A DNA stretch of 19,732 nucleotides from NCBI GenBank assembly GCA_001970855.1, contig LSSN01004121.1:1-19732 (forward strand), written 5' to 3'. A model generated the notes under the pieces. The model ran no database searches and was not told where the DNA came from. It saw only the letters and a program-made list of their open reading frames with translations. A program made the translations under genes and the position numbers. Shown here in pieces: positions 9,055 to 19,143 of this stretch. Numbering within the stretch: the first letter of the stretch is position 1; each line of letters starts with the position of its first letter. The stretch comes from Smittium culicis (taxonomy: Eukaryota > Kickxellomycota > Harpellomycetes > Harpellales > Legeriomycetaceae).

Positions 9055-12000
9055 TTATTTTTTAGAATTTGGATGTGTATTAGTGATATCTGATAAAATA
9101 GATGATCCAGAAAAGTTTGCAGCGTTAGAGTTATTTTCGTTGTTATGTCTACTTATGTTTCTGTTCGTGTTATTGCTCATGAAGCTGTTATTTGGATTAA
9201 TTGTTGTTTCAACAGCGCTAGAATTGAGAGCATTGCTGTTAAAGGAAAAGTTTTTATCATATCTGTATGCACTGAGCTTAGACATGCTTGAATTATCACC
9301 ATCAGATTTTTTGTTTGACGAATTATTGCTATTGTTGGAAGTGCGTCTGTGAATTTGTACCCCGCCTGACGGAGTATTTCGTATGGAAGGGACAACACTT
9401 CTGGGCATATTGTTAAGCATTTGATCTGCACTAAAGCTATTTGTTGCTGATCCTGTCCTAGACATCGGCACGTGGTATCCAAGTTGCTGGATATTTTCAA
9501 AGACAGCGTTTGTTGCTGGGTCATTAGTATTCTGTGCTAAATTGAACAAAGCTGATATTCGGGTTGGAGTATCGTAATAATTAGCGCTCTTGAATCTGGG
9601 ATCGCCGACAAAACTATTTTCATGATCATTTTCATTGACGACACTGCTCATTTCAGGGTTTGTAGCCATAATGAGCTCGGCATATTTACGCTTTTCGGAT
9701 TCAAAGTCGGCCCAACGCTTCATTACAATGTTAGAGGAATCAAATTCGCCACCAGAGTCACCATGCCCAGAGCTGTCTTTAGTTTCATCTTGAACTTTTC
9801 TAGTTTCACCCCAGCTGAAATCGTCAAAGTGCCAGTAAGAGTAAACAGGCAAGACAAAATTCCAAATAGGCAAAGATATAAGGTAGATAAGCATCCATCC
9901 GACGTAAACGAGCTTACGGGAAGTTAAGCCGATCAATAAAGCGGGAAGGCCAAGAATGATTGCGAGCAAAATGAGTGGTAAAACTGGGATAGGTTTAACA
10001 ATAAAGGAAATAATGACCAAGTAAAGAGTGAATGTTATAGCAGCGGGCAGAACTAGAGTACCAACAAGTTCCATGAAAATAATGAACTGCATGGAGAAGC
10101 AAAAAGTGCCACAAAGATCATTAACGAGTACCAACTCCATGAGGTTGTGAACAGTTGAGTTAATCCATCTTCTGCGTTGAGAGAGTAAAACTTTGAAAGT
10201 ATTTGGTACGATTGTTTTGCAAACAGCAGAAGGAACAAACATCATCTTTCTTTTGGGGAAGGTTCTCAGCATTAAGGTTGATAAATAGCGATCTTCACCT
10301 AACAGTAGCAGGTTCTTTTTGTGTAGAGTGTTTACAACATTTTCTGAGTAGTGTTCTACAATATCAGGATTGGCTAAAACTGGGGCATAGTATCCTTGGT
10401 TTCCTTTAGGAGCTTTGATTCTGTACATACAGAAACAGCCAGGGAGGCAGGTTACACCACCAAAAACGGATTCGAAAGCTTTAGAAAGATGGTGACTGAT
10501 GTAATATTCGAAAACTTGTATCATTGAGGTGAAGGAGTCTCTTTTGTTTGCTATTTTAGTTTCACCACAAAGACCCATAACCATGGGATCTCTTGCCATG
10601 ACAGATACCATTCTACCTAAAGAATCTGGGAATACTTTAGTATCGGCGTCAACCATTAAAACAACTTCAAAGAAATCAGGAGTTACTCCAGTGACATTCC
10701 AGATAGCATTGAACATTTCGTACTCGAGCCTTGTCATGCGTTCATCAAAAGTTACACGTTGCAAGAAGCTCATTAAAATAACTTGTGAGTCTCTTTTACC
10801 TCTGTTTCCGACTTTGCTATCATTTTGTTCGTGAGGAGTTCCGCATTTGACAATCAAAACCATAGGAACTCTTCTGGATTTTAGGTCATCTGAAGCATCC
10901 TCGCCGGGAGAGTAGTAGCCAGCGTATAACTTGGCCATATTGTGGCGCTTGGAACCAACAGCAATAGAAACGTAAGAAAACGCATGTACGCGGTCGGGAG
11001 GGATAACAAAGTCATGCATCATGGAGAGGCAAATATCAGGGGTATTAATGGATTCGCCTTCACCTTTAATGAGACCATCGCAAACAACAAAGAGACATTT
11101 ATGGCTGTCAGGGTAATCAGTTATGGCTAGAGAGTCGAGAGTCGTTCTGATACCACGAGCGCCCTCAGAGTAGCAAGTTACAACAAGAAAAGTGTGTAGG
11201 ATCTCAGATGAGTCACCGTTATAGGGGTTATGTTTGATAGGAGGACTTCCGGAAAGACCATATGAGTTAGGCCAATTGTGGTTGGAATTATCGAGGTTGT
11301 TGAAACTATCGTTTTGCTGAGAAGGGAGGAAGGAGCTCTGGTTGTTTAGAGGAGGATTATAAATTCGCGAGCCAAGTCTTTGAGGGTTTGCTCTGTTGGT
11401 CGAAAAGCTATCAGAGTTATGGAGTTTAGAATAGCGCGACTGGGTGGGTAAGAATGACTTAGTTTTTTTGCGTTGGTAGTTGGAGGAGTAATTCACAGAG
11501 TATTTTTTTTTAATTTTTTCATTTCCATAATGATTGTTGACGTTAGCCCAGTTTTCGATATTTTCTAATCTTTTGTATCTCTCTTCAGCGGACTCGTCAG
11601 ATAGTTTGCCTAGTTCTTTAGACATAAACCAGCCAAAGTAGATTGCCATGAAGAATTTAGAAAAGACGGCACTTAAGATAACCAAAAGTGAGACGTAAAG
11701 GATGATATTTGAGGCGATACATCCAGGGGTTATAGTATCGAGGTATCCAATAACAAAAAGCTCAAACATACATTTGCCAATGTTGATATCTTTATTGGCT
11801 AAGCTGAGGGTAATATCTTGACCGCCGTAAGAGCCATTAGAAAAAATATTAAATTCTTCCGGGAGCGTGATTTGGGGGTTCAGCCAGCTAACACGATTTA
11901 GATCCAAAACAGCGCCGTTGTAAATCACATATTTTTTGTTTTTGACGACTTCTTCATATTCGTAGGAAACGGGGTTAGATTTTAGGGAGCTTAGGGCTCT

Positions 12001-12980
12001 TCTTGAGGCGAGAGTAGTATGGCAGCTAAAGGGGGCATCTTGAGGATCTGGGGGATTTTGTTGACCAATGGAAACAGTACTACAAGGGAATACATTAATG
12101 ACATTACCGCTTTGGTCGGCAAAACCGTCGGGATATCTGAGAATTTTTTTGCAAATGGTATTTGGGTTTTGGAAGTGGAGAGACAAGTCTTGCTTTCCGG
12201 CGCTGGTAGGGGGTTCAAGTAGATTTATAGGGTCATTAATAGTGGGAGGAGCAGCAGGATGGGTAAAGGAGGAGATGTCGTATGCGTTACCGTTGATAAC
12301 AACATCATAGTCAGATAGTCTGGTGTTTAGGGTTCTAGTGACTTGGGTGCAAAGGATGCTTTGGAGGCCAAATGTTAAGAAGCCGACAGAAGCGCACATA
12401 ATGACAACAATAGAAACGAGGGCGATTTTTTCTCTCCAAGCTTGCTGACTCTCCTTAGTTTTTAGATTCAAGAGTTTAAGTAGAGATCCAGGGGCCCAAA
12501 AGGTGATTACTCTGGAGTAAATGACCCAATAGGAGGGTAGACCGAATAGGGATTTTGAGGGCTTAGCTTCAGATCTTTTTATTTTTGAGGGGGAAGAGAA
12601 AGATTTTCTGACGTTATCATATTCTTCAGTTTCTATATCAGCTTGAGTGAATTGAACTCTGGTGTTTCTCTGGAGACGTTTTGCTTCCCTGGCACGAATT
12701 CTTTCGACTTCGATTTCATCGTTTACATTATAAATTGAGTTAAAATTATCTAATAAAGGGGTATTAAAATAAAATTGGAATTAAAAAATGGGTTAAGGGC
12801 TAGATAGAAAAGAATATAGACATGTTGTAAAAAAGATAAATGAGAAGAGCTGAAGTGAAGTTTAAGAAAAAGGAGAAAATTACTTGAGTGAACAAAAGCA
12901 GGGGCTACATTGGGGTCATTTTTAGTGAATTGCACAAGATCTATATCAGAATCATCAAAACCTTCGTTGTTCCGCGACAT
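9055..12980 (-). CDS. CHS3: Chitin synthase, division 2, class IV (Chs3-like)
   Basis: Two exons (12884-12980 and 9055-12749) encode 1263 residues, close to the usual class IV length. The 134-nt intron (12750-12883) has a GTAATT donor, a CTTAAC branch-like site and a TTAG acceptor, and splits a codon after residue 32. The enzyme polymerises UDP-GlcNAc into chitin at the plasma membrane or chitosomes. The N-terminal membrane region includes a helix at about 140-165, then a cytochrome-b5-like segment (VINGNAYDISSFTHP, about 182-197), then a helix at about 378-405. After a Ser/Asn-rich linker comes the GT2 catalytic domain: TCYSEG (557-562), DAD (733-735), GEDRYL (850-855, acceptor-site EDR) and QRRRW (890-894). 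Several C-terminal membrane helices (about 911-1005) precede the WGETR motif (1012-1016). The last 200 or so residues are Asn/Ser-rich. No myosin motor is present, which excludes classes V and VII. The product and class are secure; the N-terminal exon is supported by splice signals and frame. Confidence 0.95.
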
Positions 12981-13560
12981 TTGGTTGATTTTAGCTTGTG
13001 AATTCTTGTTTATACATTAAGAGAGGGGAGGTACGAGGGTAGGGGAAAATGTGTATATAAATAAAGGTAGCGTAGTGAAGGCTAAAAAAAAAATGTTGAT
13101 TGAGTAAAATAGGGGATATAGATAAATTAATAGAAGAGCTTAAAAGACGTGAAGTGTAAAAGAGATACTTAAAGAAGTAGTAATGAAAGAAAAGAAAGGA
13201 TATAGGACGAGTTGAAAACAGCCAGTGTGGATCTTAGCCAGGAGGAGTTGGATAGCAACAGCTAAAAAAAAAAAAAAAGGCAAAGGATAGATTAAGGCTA
13301 TGGAGGAAGACTAATAAGAAAGGCGGAGGACAGAAATTAACACAGGCGAACTATTCAAAACAAAACAGATATGATTTGCAATACATTTAAAAGAAGAAAA
13401 ATAAACAACTTTACAGGAATGATATGAAGGTTTGGGTTTTATTGGGGAGGATAAAGGGGAACGATTCGTTGACTTTTAGGGATAGCGTCAGCATCCTGAA
13501 TATTTTTTTGGGTGGGGGGAGGTGGAGGCTTGAAATCTTGTTTGCTAAAAATCATCATCT
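12981..13560 (-). promoter_or_regulatory. Pyrimidine-rich upstream region of the chitin synthase gene
   Basis: On the coding (minus) strand this stretch is strikingly C+T-rich; the plus strand reads as long A/G tracts. Pyrimidine-rich blocks of this kind are common just upstream of fungal genes, so it probably contains the promoter and 5' leader. No TATA box or factor site can be assigned with confidence. A 39-codon open frame (13439-13558, minus) begins at a double ATG about 460 bp before the chitin synthase start and could be an upstream ORF if the transcript starts that far out. Confidence 0.35.
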
Positions 13561-13694
13561 CTATAAACCCTTATAATATTAAATTCCTTGGAAAAAAAAA
13601 AAGGAAAAAATATATGATTTATGGAAATTAGCGCGGATAAATTATCGAAGATGGTTCATGGGCAAATAGGAAACATGGACCCAAATTATAATAT

Positions 13695-13732
13695 AAAACC
13701 AAAACCTAAGCTAAAACCAAAAGCTAAATGCT
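13695..13732. repeat. Short imperfect tandem repeat
   Basis: Two adjacent units of about 18-20 bp, each beginning AAAACCAAAA and ending in a GCT-type motif (first at 13695-13712, second at 13713-13732). They differ by a few bases and one small indel. No function is apparent. Confidence 0.4.
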
Positions 13733-14173
13733 GAATAACCATTGCTCAATAAAAAACTAGCTAAAATTATTGCCCAATGAATACTCGCTAAGAGTCCTAT
13801 GCTTGAAATAAAGAAATAAAAGAACATTGATTAAAATGAGACTATTTGATTATTTCGAGTCGGAGTTTGTCTTTTTTCCTAAAAAGCAAAGTTGGCAAAT
13901 AAATAGATCAGAACATTATTAGACGTGTTAAAACGACTAGCCTCTTAAATTGCATAAATTTTAGCTAATCTTCGCACTCTTTACTTAACGCTGTCAACGA
14001 TCGTATTCCTTTGGCCAATCGCTACTCTAACGTCTGTATTTGTCCACTTAACCATCTTCACGATTTAATTAGCTTATTTTCCACATTTACAAGCACAGTA
14101 GCTGAGCCTACAAATCATCTGTCATTGCTTTTTAATTTTTTTGGCTGAACTCCAAACATTTCATTCTGATTAA

Positions 14174-14363
14174 CCTTTTTCGTGGGAGGTGGACTGTTTT
14201 TGATCTACCAAATGTAGCCAACTGTGTTACATTATATTACCTTAATTCAGAGGCCTTAAGGAATATTGGTATTTAATAGTATAGATGCAAATAATAAATA
14301 TGCTTTTAATTCATAAACGAATCATAAAATTAACGTTTTAAAGAGCGTTGGGTTGGGAAAGGG
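14174..14363 (-). mobile_element. Miniature transposon (copy B), piggyBac-like, TTAA target
   Basis: A 190-bp copy in reverse orientation to copies A and C. On the plus strand it begins CCTTTTTCGTGGG directly after an intact TTAA (14170-14173). It ends GGGAAAGGG before CTAA (14364-14367, one change from TTAA). Read on the minus strand it shows the shared landmarks TGATTCGTTTATGAATT, TTTATTATTTGC, ACCAATATT, CAGTTGGCTACATTTGGTAG and the ATCAAAAACAGTCCACC hairpin half. It has no coding capacity. It lies in the long intergenic region between the chitin synthase and the ribosomal protein gene. Confidence 0.8.
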
Positions 14364-14655
14364 CTAAAGGCTTGTAACACTTCTTACGTTTAAGATGCCT
14401 TGCTCCAACTTCTCACGTCGCTAAAGAACCAGGATACCTCCTTAGCCCGTTTAACATTGTACAAAGGCAATTCCAGCTCAGCGTATAAATAGACTTGCAT
14501 GTCCACGCTAGAAGGTGTTTTCTCGCAATTTATTTTTCATTACACCTGCCAACTAAAAAAAAGAACATAATCTTTGTCTCCATCGTCGATCTCATACTTC
14601 TCTAGTTGCTGAACAGAATAGCCTTGAAGGAGAAAAGACTATATTAGACTAATCT

Positions 14656-14778
14656 TGCTCAGAATCTATATTAAAAGTGTAATATTCACTGTATATGATT
14701 TCCTTTTGAAAACCCGCCTAAAATGAATCGTCAAAAGCAATCATATGATTTACTATACACTTTTTTAATATTCAGCAT
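14656..14778. repeat. Imperfect inverted repeat (fold-back)
   Basis: The left arm (14656-14708) and right arm (14731-14778) are imperfect reverse complements, with shared blocks TATTAAAA...GTGTA, ATATGATT and CTTTTGA in the same order. They enclose a loop of about 21 bases. The arms contain several small indels. The structure could be a decayed fold-back element or an RNA hairpin; nothing in it codes for a recognisable protein. Confidence 0.55.
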
Positions 14779-17262
14779 CTACTGGCAGCCAAATTGCCTG
14801 ATAGCACATAGTACTTATTATTGGCTACCTTTTTAATCCTGTACATTCAACTACCCAGTAACTATTAGATTTCTGATCAAGGCGTATTTCAGATCAAGTT
14901 TTATATTATTGGCTTACGAAGCCTATATTAGCAAACAATGAATAATCGCAGCCTATTTTTACTACTAAACCAATACCTTTACCTTCCCAGCTTTTTTTAT
15001 TCGTAATCAAATGACAAAAACATTATAAATAATTTCATGTCCAATAGCTTTAATGAATCTCCCAATTACAAAGCACGAAAAAGCAAACAAAAACACCACC
15101 CAATTAGAAAGCGCTACTCACCAATCCACGCATTTTAGAGTCAGAAACCCTAACAAGCCAAATAAATATATTAGACAGTCTACACAAAATATTTAAAAAG
15201 CTGTAAACATTCAGCTATTCACATCAATAATAGTTTGATGTTATTTGCTAGCTTTTCAGTGTTTATAAATGCTTTTTTTTTATATTGGCAGCAATAAAGA
15301 ATCAAAATGTCTTGCAAAGAAAACAACCTATCAATACATAAACATAAATAATAAGAGTTGAAGTTTTGATCAATCTAATTCAACTCTAACATTGCTAAAA
15401 AGTATATTTTTAGTGTCGCAGATCCAGCTGAACTTGAACTTCTGCCCCCAATTTCAACCATATCCAAATCGGTCAAAGATATCTTCATCATCGCCTGCAA
15501 CAAACTTTTGACTGAAACCTACTTTCTACCTGATATGCCCAGATTTATATAAAAGTAAACAAGCCCAGTTGGATTAAATCCTACTCAATTTTAATTATGG
15601 CCCGTGTCTCTCTCCAGCAATTTCTTTATTAGATCACATTCAAGTCGAACCCAAAAATAAAATAAAATAAAAAAAAGGTTGTCATATTTTTCTCCTCCAG
15701 TCAAACTTAGTGAATTGCCACTCTGTACATAAAACTTTAAGCATTTCTGCCATTTTCATCATCGTCCATTTAATTTTTTTTTTTTTTTTTTGGGAACTTG
15801 TTCATATACATTTCTATTCTGAATCTTTGCCTTTTTCTTCTCATCATAGCTATCAAAATATGACATTTTTATAAAATAAATATAAACACTTTGCACTCTT
15901 TTTTCCCCTATTTAATCACATATGATCTTCAACCTCTAGGCTGTAACTGCATTTTTATTCCCCCCCAACAGAAATATTTAAAAGTAAATAAAAATTAAAA
16001 ATATAGTCGCTGCTTGATCATCTTTACACATTCATCAATTTTGAGCCAATAGAGATTATCCTGCATAATTTCAGTTGCCAACAGCACCCTTTTTTTATTC
16101 CCATTGTTCTTATTTACTTTTTGGCATAGTTTATCATAACAATACAACGTCTAAAAAAAAAAAAAGACTACTTGATTGTCAAGTCCAGCTTTTTTTATAA
16201 TTTAGTGTACCAAATGATTTCCCCCCCCTCCCCCAACGGCATTAAATTAACATCACTGATAAAAAAAGAAAAAAAAAACCTGCACTATTAAAAAATTAGC
16301 TGAACATTTAAAACAAAAAAAGCAGTAAAAGTAAAAATGGATTTACATTCCTGATTCTCGAGTAAAAAAAATTTTAAAAAAAACATGACATTAGTTACAA
16401 TAATAGCAGTACAAGATTTTTTTTTTTTTTTTAAACTCGCAAGCTACTTGTGATTCTTGATGCCAATAAAATAAATACCTCTTCTCTAATACATCTTTAG
16501 ACAAAAATCTTTAGTTGTTTAATCATTTATAAACAACTATTCAGTTTCAATTTTTATCAAAAAATCTCTTGTAGATCCATTATGAACTATCCTTATCGCA
16601 AAAAAAAAAAAAAACATGATTGTATACTTTACTGCCCATTCGTAATAAAATACATTTAAATTTTAAAAAGCATTTATGGATTTGCGCCTAACAAAGCGTT
16701 TATTCGCGCACTAGAAAAAGTCTATCGTGATTTTATCTCATTTATTTTTTTTTATATTGGAGCTGGAAATACACTAATCTACTCAAAAAAATTAATATTC
16801 TTATCAGCATATCCAAATATCGCAAGTAGCATTAAATGTAAACAAAAAAAACGCACCCAACGAAATGTGCGGTGGATAGTTGTAAATATCATTATATTTC
16901 TAATCTATCAAATTAAAATAGGGTCCTGTTTTATCTATAATTAAGTATCACACGATTTTTACAACCGGGAATACTCTATAAACACTCCAATTGCAAATAT
17001 ATCCACACTTTCGTTTCAAGAATACTTTGTATCAACGCCTTTTCCATTACCTTGTTTAATCTAGCATAGCTAAAGTTGAAGGCGATAAAAAAAAAAAGTC
17101 AGTGGCCAATGGTAAAAAATTGTATTAATTGTATATGATTTACTTTTTTTTTTTTTTTTTTTTGCTAAATGAAAGTATACTAAAAAGAAGCAAGTAATTA
17201 ACTACAGCTCCTATTTAAAAAAAAAAATTAAAATATTGAAAAAGACTAAGCCGTTCTGCTAT
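14779..17262. other. Gene-poor AT-rich region with homopolymer runs
   Basis: No gene is recognised on either strand over about 2.5 kb. Many long A or T runs are present, for example T18 at 15774-15791 and further runs near 16150, 16418, 16600 and 17143, plus C-rich tracts near 15960 and 16220. A few segments of higher GC give short protein-like frames (15037-15138 plus, 15379-15552 plus, 15759-15866 minus, 16660-16944 plus). These could be exons or chance and are discussed as findings. No snRNA, 5S or SRP RNA signature was seen. Confidence 0.45.
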
Positions 17263-18523
17263 TTATTTATCGCTTGGGGCGAGATATCCTCTATTTTCCT
17301 TGTTCGAGTACCATTCTAGAAGCTTCACGTTGGTTGGCTCTGCGAATTTTGGAATTATTCCGAATTTCTCTGGCTTTAAAACTGCCCTCATCGCCAAACG
17401 GTTATGGTATACGCATGTAACTTTTCCCCCAAGTTCTTCGATTCTCTTGATCGCTGATTTTGATGCTTTAGTTACTTCGATTTCTATTGGCTCTTTGAAA
17501 TAAACTGAGCCCTATTTATATTTAATTTTTTAAAAATAAAATAGTTATTAAAAATGCAGCATCTAAAATGTCGAAGCATTAACCAATATAAAATATAAAT
17601 CTAATCATTTAAATTTTATAATAAAAGCTTTCTCCAATTTTTTGAAATTATATAGCAGAAAAAAAATATTATACTTACCCCACCTAGTAAAGAAACTCCA
17701 TCTTTGAATTTAACAATGTTTGATTCAAATATCTCTTTTAGTGTGATTTTCTTTTTTGGGTCGATTCTCCCCAAATTAATCCAGTGCTGGAGCTTATCTA
17801 AATTTAGCCCTGTTAATTCTCTCTTGAACCTATTTAATCAAATATCAATCTTATAAGTGAAACTGTTTTTTTTTTAGCACTGGCTCCAAGCAGTTAAACG
17901 TTGTATCGAATATATTATACATCTGCTTTTCTTATCGAAACCAAAGCTATTTAACAAAAAGATTGCTTACATGTTAGTGAAACCGCGTTTGGGAAATCTT
18001 TGGTATAGTGGCGTTTGACCTCCCTCGAATCCTGGTTTTGGAGTACCGTTTCCTGTTCTCGCATTTTGGCCTTTGTGACCTCTACCACTTGTTTTTCCTT
18101 TGCCTGAGCCTGGACCTCTTCCTAACCTCATTTTCTATTTAATAATTAGTATTCAAGATATTAAACCTTCATTTCAGAATTACCTTTAAATTTTTAACCA
18201 TTAGCACGAAAAGCAAAAAAAAAAAAGAGCATAATAAATTTGCCTCCATTGCTGAAAAGCAAAATTTTCATATTTTCTATACATATACAATTAAGCAATG
18301 TTTTTCATTTAAACAATATAATATATGAACTCTGTACCTTTGGCTTAGCTCCCTTATTGTCACGAAGGTTGTTCAATGAAACATTAAAGCTAATTGGTTC
18401 GATTTTAAAAGTAGAGTAATTGCATTTATTGATCACAACTTCGTTTGACAGTTTTGAAGCAACCCTGATTCCTGCTTTTAAGCTTCGACTGAACGAATCA
18501 AACCCCAGAATACTTCTAAACAT
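17263..18523 (-). CDS. MRPL10: Mitochondrial large-subunit ribosomal protein uL15m
   Basis: Four exons (18338-18523, 17971-18134, 17679-17829, 17263-17511) encode 249 residues. The introns are 203, 141 and 167 nt with donors GTACAG, GTAAGC and GTAAGT, TAG acceptors, and a TACTAAT branch site before exon 2; all junctions keep the frame. The protein is a structural component of the mitochondrial ribosome's large subunit. Exon 1 gives a presequence-like N-terminus ([20 protein letters not shown]) and then [19 protein letters not shown]. Exon 2 carries the uL15 signature [19 protein letters not shown], followed by [18 protein letters not shown]. Exon 3 has [19 protein letters not shown]. Exon 4 contains [20 protein letters not shown], the conserved C-terminal uL15 helix region. 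Length and the N-terminal extension fit the fungal mitochondrial protein (yeast Mrpl10) rather than the cytosolic paralogue. The exon structure is by eye but strongly constrained. Confidence 0.93.
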
Positions 18524-18778
18524 CCTCGCTTTTTTTCGTATCGCTTTATCTCTTAGATCTGATCCAGTGAAGCGGGTTTTAAAATTCTGAAACTAAAAAT
18601 GTACTTGCTAGTAGAATAGATTTCTTTAATTGTTTTTTTTTTTTTGGCTGCTAAATTACGCTTTTCGATTATTAAGATATAAGTCTTTCTAACACCTAGC
18701 AAAGTTTTAATTTTGAACTAAAATCTATTGAAGCACCACTCAAATAAAAAAAAATTTTAGTTACTATCCTTTATCAAT
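18524..18778. promoter_or_regulatory. Upstream region of the uL15m gene
   Basis: This AT-rich stretch directly precedes the minus-strand uL15m start codon and must contain its leader and at least part of its promoter. No individual promoter element can be named. A T-run lies near 18632-18645. Confidence 0.3.
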
Positions 18779-18900
18779 AAAAAAAAATAAATGGTAAACT
18801 GCCAAACTTTTAATATCTAAAGCGTAGCCAATTGCCATTTCAAATCTCAATTCAAACCTAATTCGGAATTATTATTGGGTATACACTAATTGATCATTTG
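18779..18900 (-). mobile_element. Partial, degenerate relative of the miniature transposon (copy E)
   Basis: Read on the minus strand, landmarks of the miniature element recur in order: ACCCAATAAT (starting at 18880), AATTGGCTACGC (around 18820-18831) and AGTTTACC (18800-18793). The distance of 51 bp between the first two equals that in copy A. The right end is eroded, and the left end would run into copy C at 18951. It therefore looks like an older, truncated copy beside which, or into which, copy C inserted. Identification rests on spacing and short matches. Confidence 0.4.
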
Positions 18901-18950
18901 ATTTGTCATATAATTGGTTACATACCTTCTTACTCTCTTGCCTCGCTTAA

Positions 18951-19139
18951 CCCTTTCCCGTCCAACACTCTTAAAAAAGTTTAATTTAATGATTCGTTAG
19001 TGAATTATAAGTAAGTTTATTATTTGCTAATGTTTTACATTATACCAATAATTCTTATGTTCTTGGAATTAATCAATTTTTATTGAACGCAGTTGGCTAT
19101 ATCTGGTGGTCCAAAAATAGTCTACCGCGCGGGAAAGGG
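18951..19139 (+). mobile_element. Miniature transposon (copy C), near-perfect ends, piggyBac-like
   Basis: This is the best-preserved copy, 189 bp long. TTAA (18947-18950) precedes CCCTTTCCCG, and the right end CGGGAAAGGG is followed by TTAA (19140-19143). That gives perfect 10-bp terminal inverted repeats flanked by a TTAA duplication. CCC...GGG ends at TTAA targets are the hallmark of piggyBac-superfamily elements. Just inside the right end is a short hairpin-like block, GGTGGTCCAAAAATAGTCTACC. There is no open frame, so mobility would need a transposase encoded elsewhere; none is in this window. It lies 428 bp upstream of the uL15m start codon. Confidence 0.85.
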
Positions 19140-19143
19140 TTAA

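Noticed and set aside
9083..12310. Many open frames of 60-115 codons on both strands inside the chitin synthase exon
   Set aside because: All overlap a 1263-residue enzyme with intact motifs and have no features of their own; they are shadows of its codon use.
13800..13930. Possible miniature transposon fragment around AGTTGGCAAATAAATAGATCA
   Set aside because: Limited to one short similarity; the other landmarks are absent at the expected distances.
15145..15156. AACCCTAAC motif as a possible telomerase RNA template or internal telomere repeat
   Set aside because: Only about one and a half repeat units, single occurrence, with no supporting pseudoknot or neighbouring repeats; expected by chance.
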